This document shows, one piece after another, positions 6,554-13,499 of a stretch of DNA of 14,585 nt. The translations under genes were made by a program, and so were the position numbers. Below the pieces are notes generated by a model. It was not told where the DNA came from and ran no database searches. It saw only the letters and a list, made by a program, of their open reading frames with translations. Position 1 is the stretch's first letter, and every line of letters starts with the position of its first letter. The stretch lies in the NCBI GenBank assembly GCA_964490895.1, contig CAZBEI010000032.1, positions 1 through 14,585 on the forward strand. Direction: 5' to 3'. The DNA is from JACRAO01 sp964490895 (GTDB taxonomy: Bacteria > Bdellovibrionota > UBA1018).

Positions 6554-7718
6554 AAGTTTTCGTCCTCTGATGATTTGTCTATCACATGCTTGGGGTGGAC
6601 TTGAGCAGGTGGCGGCTACAGATGCCTTAGAACTCGGGTCTTTGGGGTACCCTGTTTCGTTTTTATGCCTGGAGGGCAGCCCCATCCATGAATTTTTGGT
6701 GCATCGAAAAGAGTTGAGGGTTTTGCCACTTCCTTTTAGGCCCAGAAATACTTTTGATTTACAGATGAGGCAAGAGCTCCTTCGATACTTTCACGAAGGC
6801 ATTAATTTTATCCACACTCATCAGACTTCACTTTTAGGGTCAATTATTCCTTGGCTTTGGGGTTACCCGCATATTCCGATTTTTGCCACTCGACATATTT
6901 TATGCGATCACTCCAAGAGGGATTTTTTTCACCAACTTCTTTACAGACGATTGGATTTGATGATTGTGGTGAGTCAAAGTATTCGGCAAAATATCCTGCT
7001 CACTCATCCGCTCAAAGAATCTAAAGTAAAGGCCATCAACTTAGGTTTAGATTACAACCGTTTTGATCCTGAACAAGTCAATCCCAAAGAGCAGCGTATA
7101 AAATGGGGTGCTAAGGAAAATACCCTCCTCATTGGTTTAGTGGGAAGGATTGATCCCGCAAAAGGACAAGCCACTTTTATTAAAGCGGCAGCGGGCCTCC
7201 TAAAAAATTTAAAATATGATAACATCGGTGGCAGCGAAGATCTCAAGTTTGTGATTGTGGGCGAAGAAACCCTGGGGCGGACCAAAGGATACTTGGGAGA
7301 TCTCAAGGAAATGGTTTCACAGTTTGGGATTTCGTCTTCTTTTGTATTTGCAGGTTATCAAAAAAATATTCCTGAGGTGATGAGCTCCTTTGATCTTTTG
7401 GTGATGCCTTCGCGGCAAGAAGCATTTGGACTAGTGGCCATAGAGGCTATGGCTATGGAATGTCCCATTGTGATTTCCTCAGGTGGAAGTGCTGGGGAAA
7501 TCGTTGGTCAAAACGAAGAATTTGGTCTTTTAGTAAAAGCAGAAGACCCGTTTGATCTTCAAAAAAAACTCCGATATCTCCTTGATAATCCAATGGAAAG
7601 AGTTCGGATGGGACGCCGCGCAAGAGAACATGTCATTGAGTGCTACGACCAAAAAATTCGTCTCGAAAGGCATTTAGAGGTTTACGACTGGGCTTTGAGC
7701 AAAAGAGACAGAGTTTAG
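6537..7718 (+). CDS. GT4 family glycosyltransferase
   Basis: This 393-residue protein has the two-domain GT-B layout of family 4, whose members move sugars from nucleotide donors with retention of configuration. The N-terminal acceptor domain contains LSHAWGGLEQVAA (15-27), FIHTHQTSLLGS (91-102) and ATRHILCDHS (117-126). The C-terminal donor domain contains GLVGRIDPAKGQATFIKA (200-217), FAGYQKNIPE (271-280) and the diagnostic E-x7-E segment PSRQEAFGLVAIEAM with Glu295 and Glu303, then GGSAGEIV. The start is GTG 6537 with a strong Shine-Dalgarno sequence. Overlap with the heptosyltransferase indicates a joint role in LPS core or another surface glycan. Donor and linkage cannot be read from sequence. 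The TAG stop codon lies within the first copy of the 13-bp tandem repeat that precedes the rpsA promoter. Confidence 0.88.
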   Translation: MGLATESFRPLMICLSHAWGGLEQVAATDALELGSLGYPVSFLCLEGSPIHEFLVHRKELRVLPLPFRPRNTFDLQMRQELLRYFHEGINFIHTHQTSLLGSIIPWLWGYPHIPIFATRHILCDHSKRDFFHQLLYRRLDLMIVVSQSIRQNILLTHPLKESKVKAINLGLDYNRFDPEQVNPKEQRIKWGAKENTLLIGLVGRIDPAKGQATFIKAAAGLLKNLKYDNIGGSEDLKFVIVGEETLGRTKGYLGDLKEMVSQFGISSSFVFAGYQKNIPEVMSSFDLLVMPSRQEAFGLVAIEAMAMECPIVISSGGSAGEIVGQNEEFGLLVKAEDPFDLQKKLRYLLDNPMERVRMGRRAREHVIECYDQKIRLERHLEVYDWALSKRDRV

Positions 7719-7760
7719 GGTCATAGTTTAAAGCCATAGTTTAGGGCCATAGTTTAGGGA
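7709..7760. repeat. 13-bp tandem repeat, four copies, abutting the rpsA -35 box
   Basis: Four head-to-tail units of exactly 13 bp are seen: CAGAGTTTAGGGT (7709-7721), CATAGTTTAAAGC (7722-7734), CATAGTTTAGGGC (7735-7747) and CATAGTTTAGGGA (7748-7760). AGTTTA is invariant. The first copy contains the GT4 stop codon, and the last is followed with no gap by TTGACA. Confidence 0.95.
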
Positions 7761-7790
7761 TTGACAAATGGGGTAAATCCTCTCTATACC
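7761..7790 (+). promoter_or_regulatory. Sigma-70-type promoter for rpsA
   Basis: TTGACA (7761-7766) matches the -35 consensus at all six positions. TATACC (7785-7790), 18 bases downstream, matches the -10 consensus at four. Transcription would begin near 7797, giving an rpsA leader of about 120 nt. This is the best promoter seen in the window, and its place before a highly expressed ribosomal gene fits. Confidence 0.72.
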
Positions 7791-7797
7791 TTTGAAC

Positions 7798-7919
7798 TAC
7801 CTCATTTTTTTCGATGAGCATTCAATCAAAAGTGCTGCTTTGCGGTGCTTGGGTGCCTAGAAAAGGGTAGGCCTTGAAAAAGGAGGCCTAAAGAGGGTAG
7901 GAAAGACTCATAAAAAAAT
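7798..7919 (+). promoter_or_regulatory. Structured rpsA 5' leader (three candidate hairpins)
   Basis: Three stems can be drawn by eye. The first is CTCAT/ATGAG (7801-7805 with 7814-7818) almost at the predicted 5' end. The second is a 9-bp stem, 7830-7838 with 7842-7850, closing a UUU loop with four G-U pairs. The third is a perfect TAGGCCT/AGGCCTA pair (7868-7874 with 7884-7890). The best Shine-Dalgarno match, AAGGAGG (7880-7886), lies in the loop and 3' arm of the third stem, about 33 bases before the ATG. AGGGTAGG occurs on both sides of the third stem (7864-7871 and 7894-7901). In E. coli, rpsA is translated from a leader of hairpins without a standard Shine-Dalgarno sequence and is repressed by free S1; a comparable control here is inference. 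Confidence 0.5.
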
Positions 7920-9761
7920 ATGGTCAACAAACAACCTGTAGAAACTTCTGTTGCTAAAAAACAAAACATTCCCACCAACCAAAACTGGATGAATGATTTT
8001 TTGCCAGGAGAAGAAGAAGAAGAATTAAAAAAAACCAACGGACATTCTCTCGAAGAAAACTTTGCGGAGCTATTCGAAGCGTCGCAAAAGCACCATGAAA
8101 TCAAAGAGGGAGAGGTCATTGACGGCACTGTTTTAAACATTGGGTCAGAGTTTGTCACAGTGGACATTGGTTTTAAGTGTGAGGGTATTGTACCCGTTCA
8201 AGAGTTTAAAACCCCGCACGGGGAAATGATGATCCAAGTGGGAGACTTGGTCACCGTTTATTTAGAGCGAATTGAGCTTGAAAATGGATTTCTGCTGCTC
8301 TCGAAGGACAAGGCCGACATCATTCGAGCATGGGATGAGATTTCGCAAGCCTGCGAAAAAGACCAACTTGTAGAAGGCACGATCATTGCTAAAGTTAAGG
8401 GTGGATTGTCTGTTGATATTGGGGTCAAAGCTTTTTTGCCAGGAAGTCAAATTGATACGAAGCCAGTCAAAAGTTTAGATCGGTTTGTCGGGAAGAAATT
8501 AAAATTCAAAATTATTAAATTTAATAAAAAACGAGGCAATATCGTTTTATCCAGAAAAGCAGTGGTTTCTCAAGAGCGAGAGATGCAACGAACTGAAACT
8601 TTGGCCAATCTTCAAGAGGGCATGATTGTCACAGGGACAGTAAAAAATATTACAGAATATGGAGCTTTTGTCGATTTAGGCGGGATGGATGGACTTTTGC
8701 ATATCACCGATATGTCTTGGGGTAGAATTAAACACCCGAGTGAGGTTTTTGCAGTAGGCGATGAGATTAAAGTCAAAATTTTGAAGTACGATCGAGAAAA
8801 AGAACGCGTTTCTTTGGGATTAAAACAAGTTTCGCCCAACCCTTGGGACGAAGTTGAGTTCAAATTTCCAGTGGGTAAGAAAGTCACAGGCAAGATCATT
8901 GGATTAAAAGATTATGGCGCTTTTTTAGAACTTGAAGATGGAATTGAGGGGCTTATTCATGTCTCTGAGATGTCTTGGACGGAGCGAATCAAGCATCCTT
9001 CTAAAGTTTTAAATATTGGTGACGAGGTCGAGTGCAAAGTTTTAGAAGTTGATTCGAAGAATAAAAAAATTAGCCTGGGTCTCAAACAACTGCAGAACAA
9101 TCCTTGGGATGAGCTCGAGTTGAAGTACCCCGTGGGCACCATTGTCGAAGAAGGCTTAGTGAAATCCGTCACGGATTTTGGAATCTTTATTGATGTGGGC
9201 TTAGGCATTGACGGCTTAGTGCATGTGAGTGATGTGACTTGGACTAAGAAATTTGGTCATCCCTCTGAAAAATTTAAAAAGGGAGATAAAGTTCGCTCCG
9301 TTGTTTTGAGTATCGATAAAGGGAGTGAAAAATTTTCTCTTGGTATCAAACAACTCGAGCGAGATCCTTGGGACAATATTAGGTCCCGCTATCGCGTTGG
9401 GCAAGGCATAGAAGGAAATGTTACGAAGCTCACTGATTTTGGAGCTTTTGTAGAAATCGAAGAAGGCGTCGAAGGCCTGATCTATGTCAGTGAACTGGCT
9501 GATCATCGAGTTGAGAAACCCTCGGATGTTTTAAAGGCAGGCGAGACGGTACGGGCTGAAATTCTTTCCATCGAACCCAAAGAGCGTCGAATTGGCTTAT
9601 CCATTAAGCAATTGACGCGCACAGAAGAGCGCACCAATTACGAGACTTATGTGGGAGAGCGAGGCAAGAAAACTTCGATGGGAGAGGTCTTAGGCGAAAA
9701 ACTCAAGTCCGTTTTGAGAACTGAAAAGTCCAAGCCAGAGGCGCAAGAAGACGAGTCTTAA
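7920..9761 (+). CDS. rpsA: 30S ribosomal protein S1
   Basis: This is a 613-residue S1 protein with six S1 (OB-fold) RNA-binding domains at about residues 62-130, 147-212, 232-303, 317-389, 404-477 and 491-564. S1 binds mRNA on the 30S subunit and helps start translation of messages with structured or weak leaders. The two N-terminal domains are divergent (ribosome-docking type). The last four carry clear repeats such as EYGAFVDLGGMDGLLHITDMSW (244-265 region) and DYGAFLELEDGIEGLIHVSE, each followed by SLGLKQ-type endings and PWDE linkers. The N-terminal extension of about 60 residues contains an acidic GEEEEEL run, and the C-terminal tail is charged. ATG 7920 follows an A-rich stretch with no nearby Shine-Dalgarno sequence; the closest purine run, AGGAAAG, is 14 bases away. 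The gene has its own promoter and is followed 28 bases later by sppA. Minus-strand frames inside it are shadows. Confidence 0.97.
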   Translation: MVNKQPVETSVAKKQNIPTNQNWMNDFLPGEEEEELKKTNGHSLEENFAELFEASQKHHEIKEGEVIDGTVLNIGSEFVTVDIGFKCEGIVPVQEFKTPHGEMMIQVGDLVTVYLERIELENGFLLLSKDKADIIRAWDEISQACEKDQLVEGTIIAKVKGGLSVDIGVKAFLPGSQIDTKPVKSLDRFVGKKLKFKIIKFNKKRGNIVLSRKAVVSQEREMQRTETLANLQEGMIVTGTVKNITEYGAFVDLGGMDGLLHITDMSWGRIKHPSEVFAVGDEIKVKILKYDREKERVSLGLKQVSPNPWDEVEFKFPVGKKVTGKIIGLKDYGAFLELEDGIEGLIHVSEMSWTERIKHPSKVLNIGDEVECKVLEVDSKNKKISLGLKQLQNNPWDELELKYPVGTIVEEGLVKSVTDFGIFIDVGLGIDGLVHVSDVTWTKKFGHPSEKFKKGDKVRSVVLSIDKGSEKFSLGIKQLERDPWDNIRSRYRVGQGIEGNVTKLTDFGAFVEIEEGVEGLIYVSELADHRVEKPSDVLKAGETVRAEILSIEPKERRIGLSIKQLTRTEERTNYETYVGERGKKTSMGEVLGEKLKSVLRTEKSKPEAQEDES

Positions 9762-9789
9762 ATACTTGTGAAAAAAATTGAGTTGAGGG

Positions 9790-10764
9790 ATGATTGTTTG
9801 CATGTTTAAACGCCCACTCAATCCATTGGCAGTGATCCTCAGTTTGTCAGCTCTTTTTTTTGTTTTATTTTTAGTTGTTTCTTCCTTCCTCCTTTTCAGA
9901 AGCCCAGGCAAGGGGAGCTCTGCAGTCAGTAAGGCTTTCTTTTCCGATCAAGTCATCGGAGTCATTGAATTAGATGGAGTAATTTTAGATTCCAAGAAAA
10001 TATTAAAAAAATTAGAGCGTTTCGAAGAAGACGAGACCATCAAAGGCGTGGTTTTGAGGATCAACTCTCCCGGTGGATCCGTAGCTCCCTCGCAAGAAAT
10101 TTATGAGGTCGTGAAAAAATACAAAAAACCACTCGTGGCCTCTATCGGTGGGTTGGGAGCCAGTGGAGCATACTACATTGCCTGTGGAGCCAAGAAAATT
10201 TTTGCAAGTCCTGGCACACTCACAGGTTCTATCGGGGTCATTATGGAGTTTGTGGATTTAGAAAAACTCTACGAATGGGCAAAGGTCAAACGCTATTCTA
10301 TTAAGACTGGAAAATTCAAAGAGATTGGAGCTGAGTATAAAGCCATGACGACTGAGGAGCGAACTCTGATGCAAACGATGGTCGATGACGTTTTAGTACA
10401 GTTTAAAAGGGCCGTGCAAGAGGGTCGAAAAATGACCGCTGAGCAAGTGAGCCTGATTTCGGATGGGAGAGTTTTTACGGGCAATCAAGCCAAAAAAGCC
10501 CATCTCATCGATGAGTTTGGTGGATTGAACGAAGCCATTGCAGAGGTTGGAAAAATGGCAGGAATCAAAGGAAAACCGCGTGTGGTGTACCCGGCGCGGC
10601 ATAAAAAGAAACTTCTGGATTTACTCTGGGATGATTCGGATGGAGAAGAAGGTTATGAACCACAGGGCCACTTGTTTAAACATTTCTTAAATAAAATTTT
10701 AGGAGAAACGGCCGGTTTTTCTCCCTCCCTGCAAGGTGGACTTTATTTTTTGTGGGGGAGCTAA
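9790..10764 (+). CDS. sppA: Signal peptide peptidase SppA, short (36K) type
   Basis: This is a 324-residue membrane-anchored Ser/Lys protease of the S49 family that degrades leftover signal peptides in the membrane. One N-terminal transmembrane segment (about 11-36) is followed by GVIELDGVI (57-65) and by LRINSPGGSVAPSQEIYE (89-106). The nucleophile region is GGLGASGAYYIACGA (Ser125), followed by GSIGVIMEF (146-154). The general-base segment IKTGKFKEIG includes Lys177, which aligns with the catalytic Lys of the Bacillus short-form enzyme. DGRVFTGNQAKKAHLIDEFGG is the usual family C-terminal block. The single-domain length fits the short form and not the double-length E. coli enzyme. ATG 9790 has GAG 7 bases upstream. 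ATG 9802 is an alternative, giving MFKRP as a more typical basic n-region. The gene lies 28 bases after rpsA and is probably co-transcribed with it. Confidence 0.93.
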   Translation: MIVCMFKRPLNPLAVILSLSALFFVLFLVVSSFLLFRSPGKGSSAVSKAFFSDQVIGVIELDGVILDSKKILKKLERFEEDETIKGVVLRINSPGGSVAPSQEIYEVVKKYKKPLVASIGGLGASGAYYIACGAKKIFASPGTLTGSIGVIMEFVDLEKLYEWAKVKRYSIKTGKFKEIGAEYKAMTTEERTLMQTMVDDVLVQFKRAVQEGRKMTAEQVSLISDGRVFTGNQAKKAHLIDEFGGLNEAIAEVGKMAGIKGKPRVVYPARHKKKLLDLLWDDSDGEEGYEPQGHLFKHFLNKILGETAGFSPSLQGGLYFLWGS

Positions 10765-10773
10765 GGGCTAAAG

Positions 10774-10802
10774 TTGACTTTTAACGCAAAGCATCATATT
10801 CC
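10774..10802 (+). promoter_or_regulatory. Possible promoter before rsmB
   Basis: TTGACT (10774-10779) matches five of six -35 positions. The -10 region is poor: TATTCC at 17-base spacing or CATATT at 15. The predicted start would leave a leader of only a few bases before the ATG at 10815. rsmB may instead be transcribed from the rpsA promoter. Confidence 0.3.
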
Positions 10803-10814
10803 CTCTCCAGTGAG

Positions 10815-12029
10815 ATGCAAAACCCATACCCGAGACAACTAGCAGTTCATGTTTTAACCCGAGTGTGGAATGACAAGATTTTTTTAGAGGCCGCTTTAGA
10901 GGGTGTGAGCCGAGAAGCTCGGCCTTGGCTCCAAGAGGTTTGCTCAGGGACTCTCAGGTGGCAAGGGCGATTGGAGCTTGTTCTTGATTCTGTCTCTCTA
11001 AAGAAAAAACCTACCGGGTGGTTGAGAAAAATTTTATTGCTCGCAATCTATCAATTGATTGCTCAAGATCGGACCAAGCCCGCCCATGTGATTTTTGAGA
11101 CCGTAGAAGAAGTAAAAAATAAAGAAGGCCTGGCACCTTCGCGTTTTGCCAATGCGGTGTTAAGAAAAGTGCTAGACCATGCGCAAGCATGGAAAACAGT
11201 AAAGCTAGAAGATAAAAACCCAAAAAGCCAATTTCAGAGAGGGAGCCTCCCCAAGTGGCTTTGGGAAAAATTGATCGATCAATATAGTGTCGATTTTGCT
11301 TGGAATTTTGCTTTGGCAAGTTTAGAACGACCCAAGCTTTGGGTCTGCTCTCAAAAGGACTCCCCAGGATCCCACGAAGCCGAAAAAGAGATATTGGAGA
11401 GTGCCGAGTTTCGAGATGGAAAAATCATTGTCCAAGATATTTCGAATCAAACTCTAGTTCGCGAGGTGAGTGAGATGGTTCAAAAAAGCCTGGGCAAAAA
11501 AGATCTTACAGCTTTAGACCTCTGTGCTTGCCCAGGTGGAAAAACAGTGGGTTTGGCTTGGAATGGCTTCCGGTTGAGTTCTTCTGATAAAGATGCTCAC
11601 AAAATTTCCATCCTAAAAGAAACGCTCGAAAGAACACATTTGGATGCGCAAGTAAAAGTCATAGAAAAAAAAGATTTAAAAAATCTCCCTTTGCAAGATT
11701 TAGTCTGGGTAGACCCTCCCTGCACAGGCACTGGGATTCTAAGACGACACCCTGAGATTCGTTGGCATAAAAAAGAAGAAGACTTAAAGGCGCTCACTAA
11801 GCTTCAGTTCGAATTGCTGAGAGAGGGCTGGGAAAAAGTTAGCCCCGGTGGATTTTTGGCTTACAGTGTGTGTTCTGTTTTGAAAGAAGAAGGCGAAGGG
11901 ATTTTAAAAAATGCAGGTTTTCTCCAAGCTCATGCAAAAACTTTGAAAGAGTGGTTTCTCTCTCCCCACCTTGAGCCCTGTGGAGACGGGTTTTGGGCTG
12001 TGTTGATTCAAAAAGAGTATTCGCACTGA
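10815..12029 (+). CDS. rsmB: 16S rRNA m5C967 methyltransferase RsmB
   Basis: This 404-residue enzyme combines an N-terminal NusB-like RNA-binding domain (about 1-125, including RKILLLAIYQLI and RFANAVLRKVL) with a C-terminal SAM-dependent RNA cytosine-5 methyltransferase domain (about 145-404). Motif I is LDLCACPGGKT (234-243 region), binding SAM. Motif IV is VDPPCTGTGILRRHPEIRW (299-317) with Cys303. Motif VI is LAYSVCSVLKEEGEG with Cys353. The family uses the motif VI Cys as nucleophile and the motif IV Cys for product release, and both are present. The DPPCTGTG form replaces the DAPCSATG of E. coli. RsmB methylates C967 of 16S rRNA (E. coli numbering). The gene follows sppA after 50 bases and ends directly against the stop codon of the next, convergent gene. 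The presence of the NusB-like domain favours RsmB over RsmF or other NOL1/NOP2/Sun proteins. Confidence 0.93.
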   Translation: MQNPYPRQLAVHVLTRVWNDKIFLEAALEGVSREARPWLQEVCSGTLRWQGRLELVLDSVSLKKKPTGWLRKILLLAIYQLIAQDRTKPAHVIFETVEEVKNKEGLAPSRFANAVLRKVLDHAQAWKTVKLEDKNPKSQFQRGSLPKWLWEKLIDQYSVDFAWNFALASLERPKLWVCSQKDSPGSHEAEKEILESAEFRDGKIIVQDISNQTLVREVSEMVQKSLGKKDLTALDLCACPGGKTVGLAWNGFRLSSSDKDAHKISILKETLERTHLDAQVKVIEKKDLKNLPLQDLVWVDPPCTGTGILRRHPEIRWHKKEEDLKALTKLQFELLREGWEKVSPGGFLAYSVCSVLKEEGEGILKNAGFLQAHAKTLKEWFLSPHLEPCGDGFWAVLIQKEYSH

Positions 12030-13334
12030 CTATTTCACCAACCAATCTGGAATTCTCTCAATTTTATTAAACAAAACCGGTTTTAGTTCAAAAAAAGTCT
12101 GCGCGTCTTCGAAGATTAGTTTTGCTGCTTTGGATGCAAAAGCATCGCTGGCAGCTGTTTGGGATTCCCAGTTTTGATAGGCGATTTCATACTCTTGAGT
12201 GGCATAAAAAAGATAGCCTTTTAGACCCATGGGCCTAAAGGCATCTTTCACTGCAACCACATGTTTTGTAAGACGAGAAATAAAATCAGCGCCACTGACA
12301 CTGTCTTTTCTTTCTCCTATAAAAAGCGTCGTGTAGCCCATATGCCAATTTGTTTTAGTGTTCATCGTGTATAAAAAACCTGGCTTGAGTTCTGCCCTAT
12401 CATTCCAACGCTCTATCGTCTTAAAACTCAGTCGTCTTTCTGTGAGCGCTTCTAAGAAAAGTGCAGTAAAAGCTTCCTCAGATTGTGGATTTTGGCCTGT
12501 AATGAGTTCACGGTCTCGCATGCTATTAGAACTCCAGTTGGTTCCCACTTGGACAAGGCCACCTGCTACTTCCAGCTTGTCTTGTAGATAAAATTTCAAA
12601 TGCTTTATTTTTGTTCCCTCTTTTTCGTCGCCAAAGGTTCCAAGCTCTTCCATTTCTTTTTCTTCTACAGTAGAGAATGCTGTCATCTTGTATCCCTCAT
12701 AGGGCCATTGCCACGAGTGGCGTTCTCCTCCAAATTCTCGAGTGGATAAAAGAGCAACAGGTCCGTGGCAGATGAGCGCTGTAGGTTTCAGGTGAGCATG
12801 AAAGTGCTGTAATATTTTTTTCAAATCTTTGTTGTCTTTGAGGTCTTCTATGGGGGCGTGTCCACCGGGTACAAAAATCCCAGAAAATGTGTCTAATTCA
12901 TTCTCGTCTTCAAGAAACGAAGACAGAGGGCAGGGAGCATCAAGTGAGCATTTTTGATCCATTTGTGCTGGATCGAGAAAACCTCTGTTTGCAATGAGCA
13001 AAATGGCTTCAGAATATTTTTCTAGTTTTTCTTTTTCTGTAGCACCAGAAAACCACTGCTCGGGATTGAGGCCTGGATTAATGCAAATGGGATCCACAGT
13101 AGCTTTGTTGCCTTTGGTGTTGGCGTAGAGGACTTGGTAGCCTGCTCTTTGCAAAGCTATCACGGGTTGAGCTAGCTCAGACAAAAAATACCCTGTGGGA
13201 TGCTTGCCCCCTTCTTTTAGGGTGACAAAATTGCTGCTTGATAAGACCACTAAGACTTTTAGAGGGTGGCCAGAATATCCAATCGAAGAAGTAAGAAAAA
13301 GATAAGAGATCAAGGCCAGTTTTAGAAACATCAT
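12030..13334 (-). CDS. Exported Hsp31/DJ-1-PfpI-like protein with C-terminal ABM-like domain
   Basis: This is a 434-residue minus-strand protein. Residues 1-22 are a signal peptide ending IGYSG. Residues 25-300 form a DJ-1/PfpI domain of the Hsp31-like type: HPTGYFLSELAQPV (45-58, with Glu53), GYQVLYANTKGNKATVDP, FVPGGHAPIEDL (154-165) and ALICHGPVALLS (186-197), giving the nucleophile Cys189-His190 and supporting Glu53. The subfamily includes glutathione-independent glyoxalase III and deglycase-like enzymes, usually cytosolic. Residues about 305-434 are an added domain. Its HMGYTTLFIGERK strand, GLKGYLFY strand and YQNWESQTAASDAFAS helix resemble the dimeric alpha+beta barrel of antibiotic-biosynthesis-monooxygenase (ABM) proteins. 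AAAGGA lies about 6 bases before ATG 13334, with a second ATG at 13331. The DJ-1 call is firm, the C-terminal fold is inferred from pattern, and the substrate is unknown. Confidence 0.85.
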   Translation of the reverse strand: MMFLKLALISYLFLTSSIGYSGHPLKVLVVLSSSNFVTLKEGGKHPTGYFLSELAQPVIALQRAGYQVLYANTKGNKATVDPICINPGLNPEQWFSGATEKEKLEKYSEAILLIANRGFLDPAQMDQKCSLDAPCPLSSFLEDENELDTFSGIFVPGGHAPIEDLKDNKDLKKILQHFHAHLKPTALICHGPVALLSTREFGGERHSWQWPYEGYKMTAFSTVEEKEMEELGTFGDEKEGTKIKHLKFYLQDKLEVAGGLVQVGTNWSSNSMRDRELITGQNPQSEEAFTALFLEALTERRLSFKTIERWNDRAELKPGFLYTMNTKTNWHMGYTTLFIGERKDSVSGADFISRLTKHVVAVKDAFRPMGLKGYLFYATQEYEIAYQNWESQTAASDAFASKAAKLIFEDAQTFFELKPVLFNKIERIPDWLVK

Positions 13335-13499
13335 AAAAATCCTTTCTGAGTTTGTTAGTACAATGCCATAGTATTTTTTATTCTTTTTGTCATGTATTTT
13401 ATTTTTTAAACTGGCTCACTTTGTCACTGCTGGTGGTTTTAAGGGCAGGCCCGACACTTTACTTGAATTCTCTGTTCTTTTTGTTTAGAAGTACATGCT
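13335..13499. other. Divergent intergenic region
   Basis: These 165 bases separate the minus-strand DJ-1-like gene from the plus-strand J-like gene and must carry both promoters. They are T-rich on the plus strand, especially 13371-13408. Apart from the Shine-Dalgarno sequence of the DJ-1 gene (about 13340-13346), I find no convincing -35/-10 pair, terminator or inverted repeat. Confidence 0.5.

Noticed and set aside
7709..7760. CRISPR-like array
   Set aside because: The units are only 13 bp and head to tail with no spacers.
7880..7919. A leader peptide started from the strong AAGGAGG in the rpsA leader
   Set aside because: No ATG, GTG or TTG lies 4-12 bases downstream, so the site does not serve a small ORF.
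8612..9506. Several minus-strand open frames of 80-96 codons inside rpsA
   Set aside because: They mirror the repeated S1 domains on the opposite strand, have no ribosome-binding sites or recognisable domains, and are best explained as shadows of rpsA codon use.
10733..10770. Terminator hairpin at the end of sppA (CTCCC...GGGAG)
   Set aside because: The arms are far apart, the paired bases lie within coding sequence and no T run follows the 3' arm.
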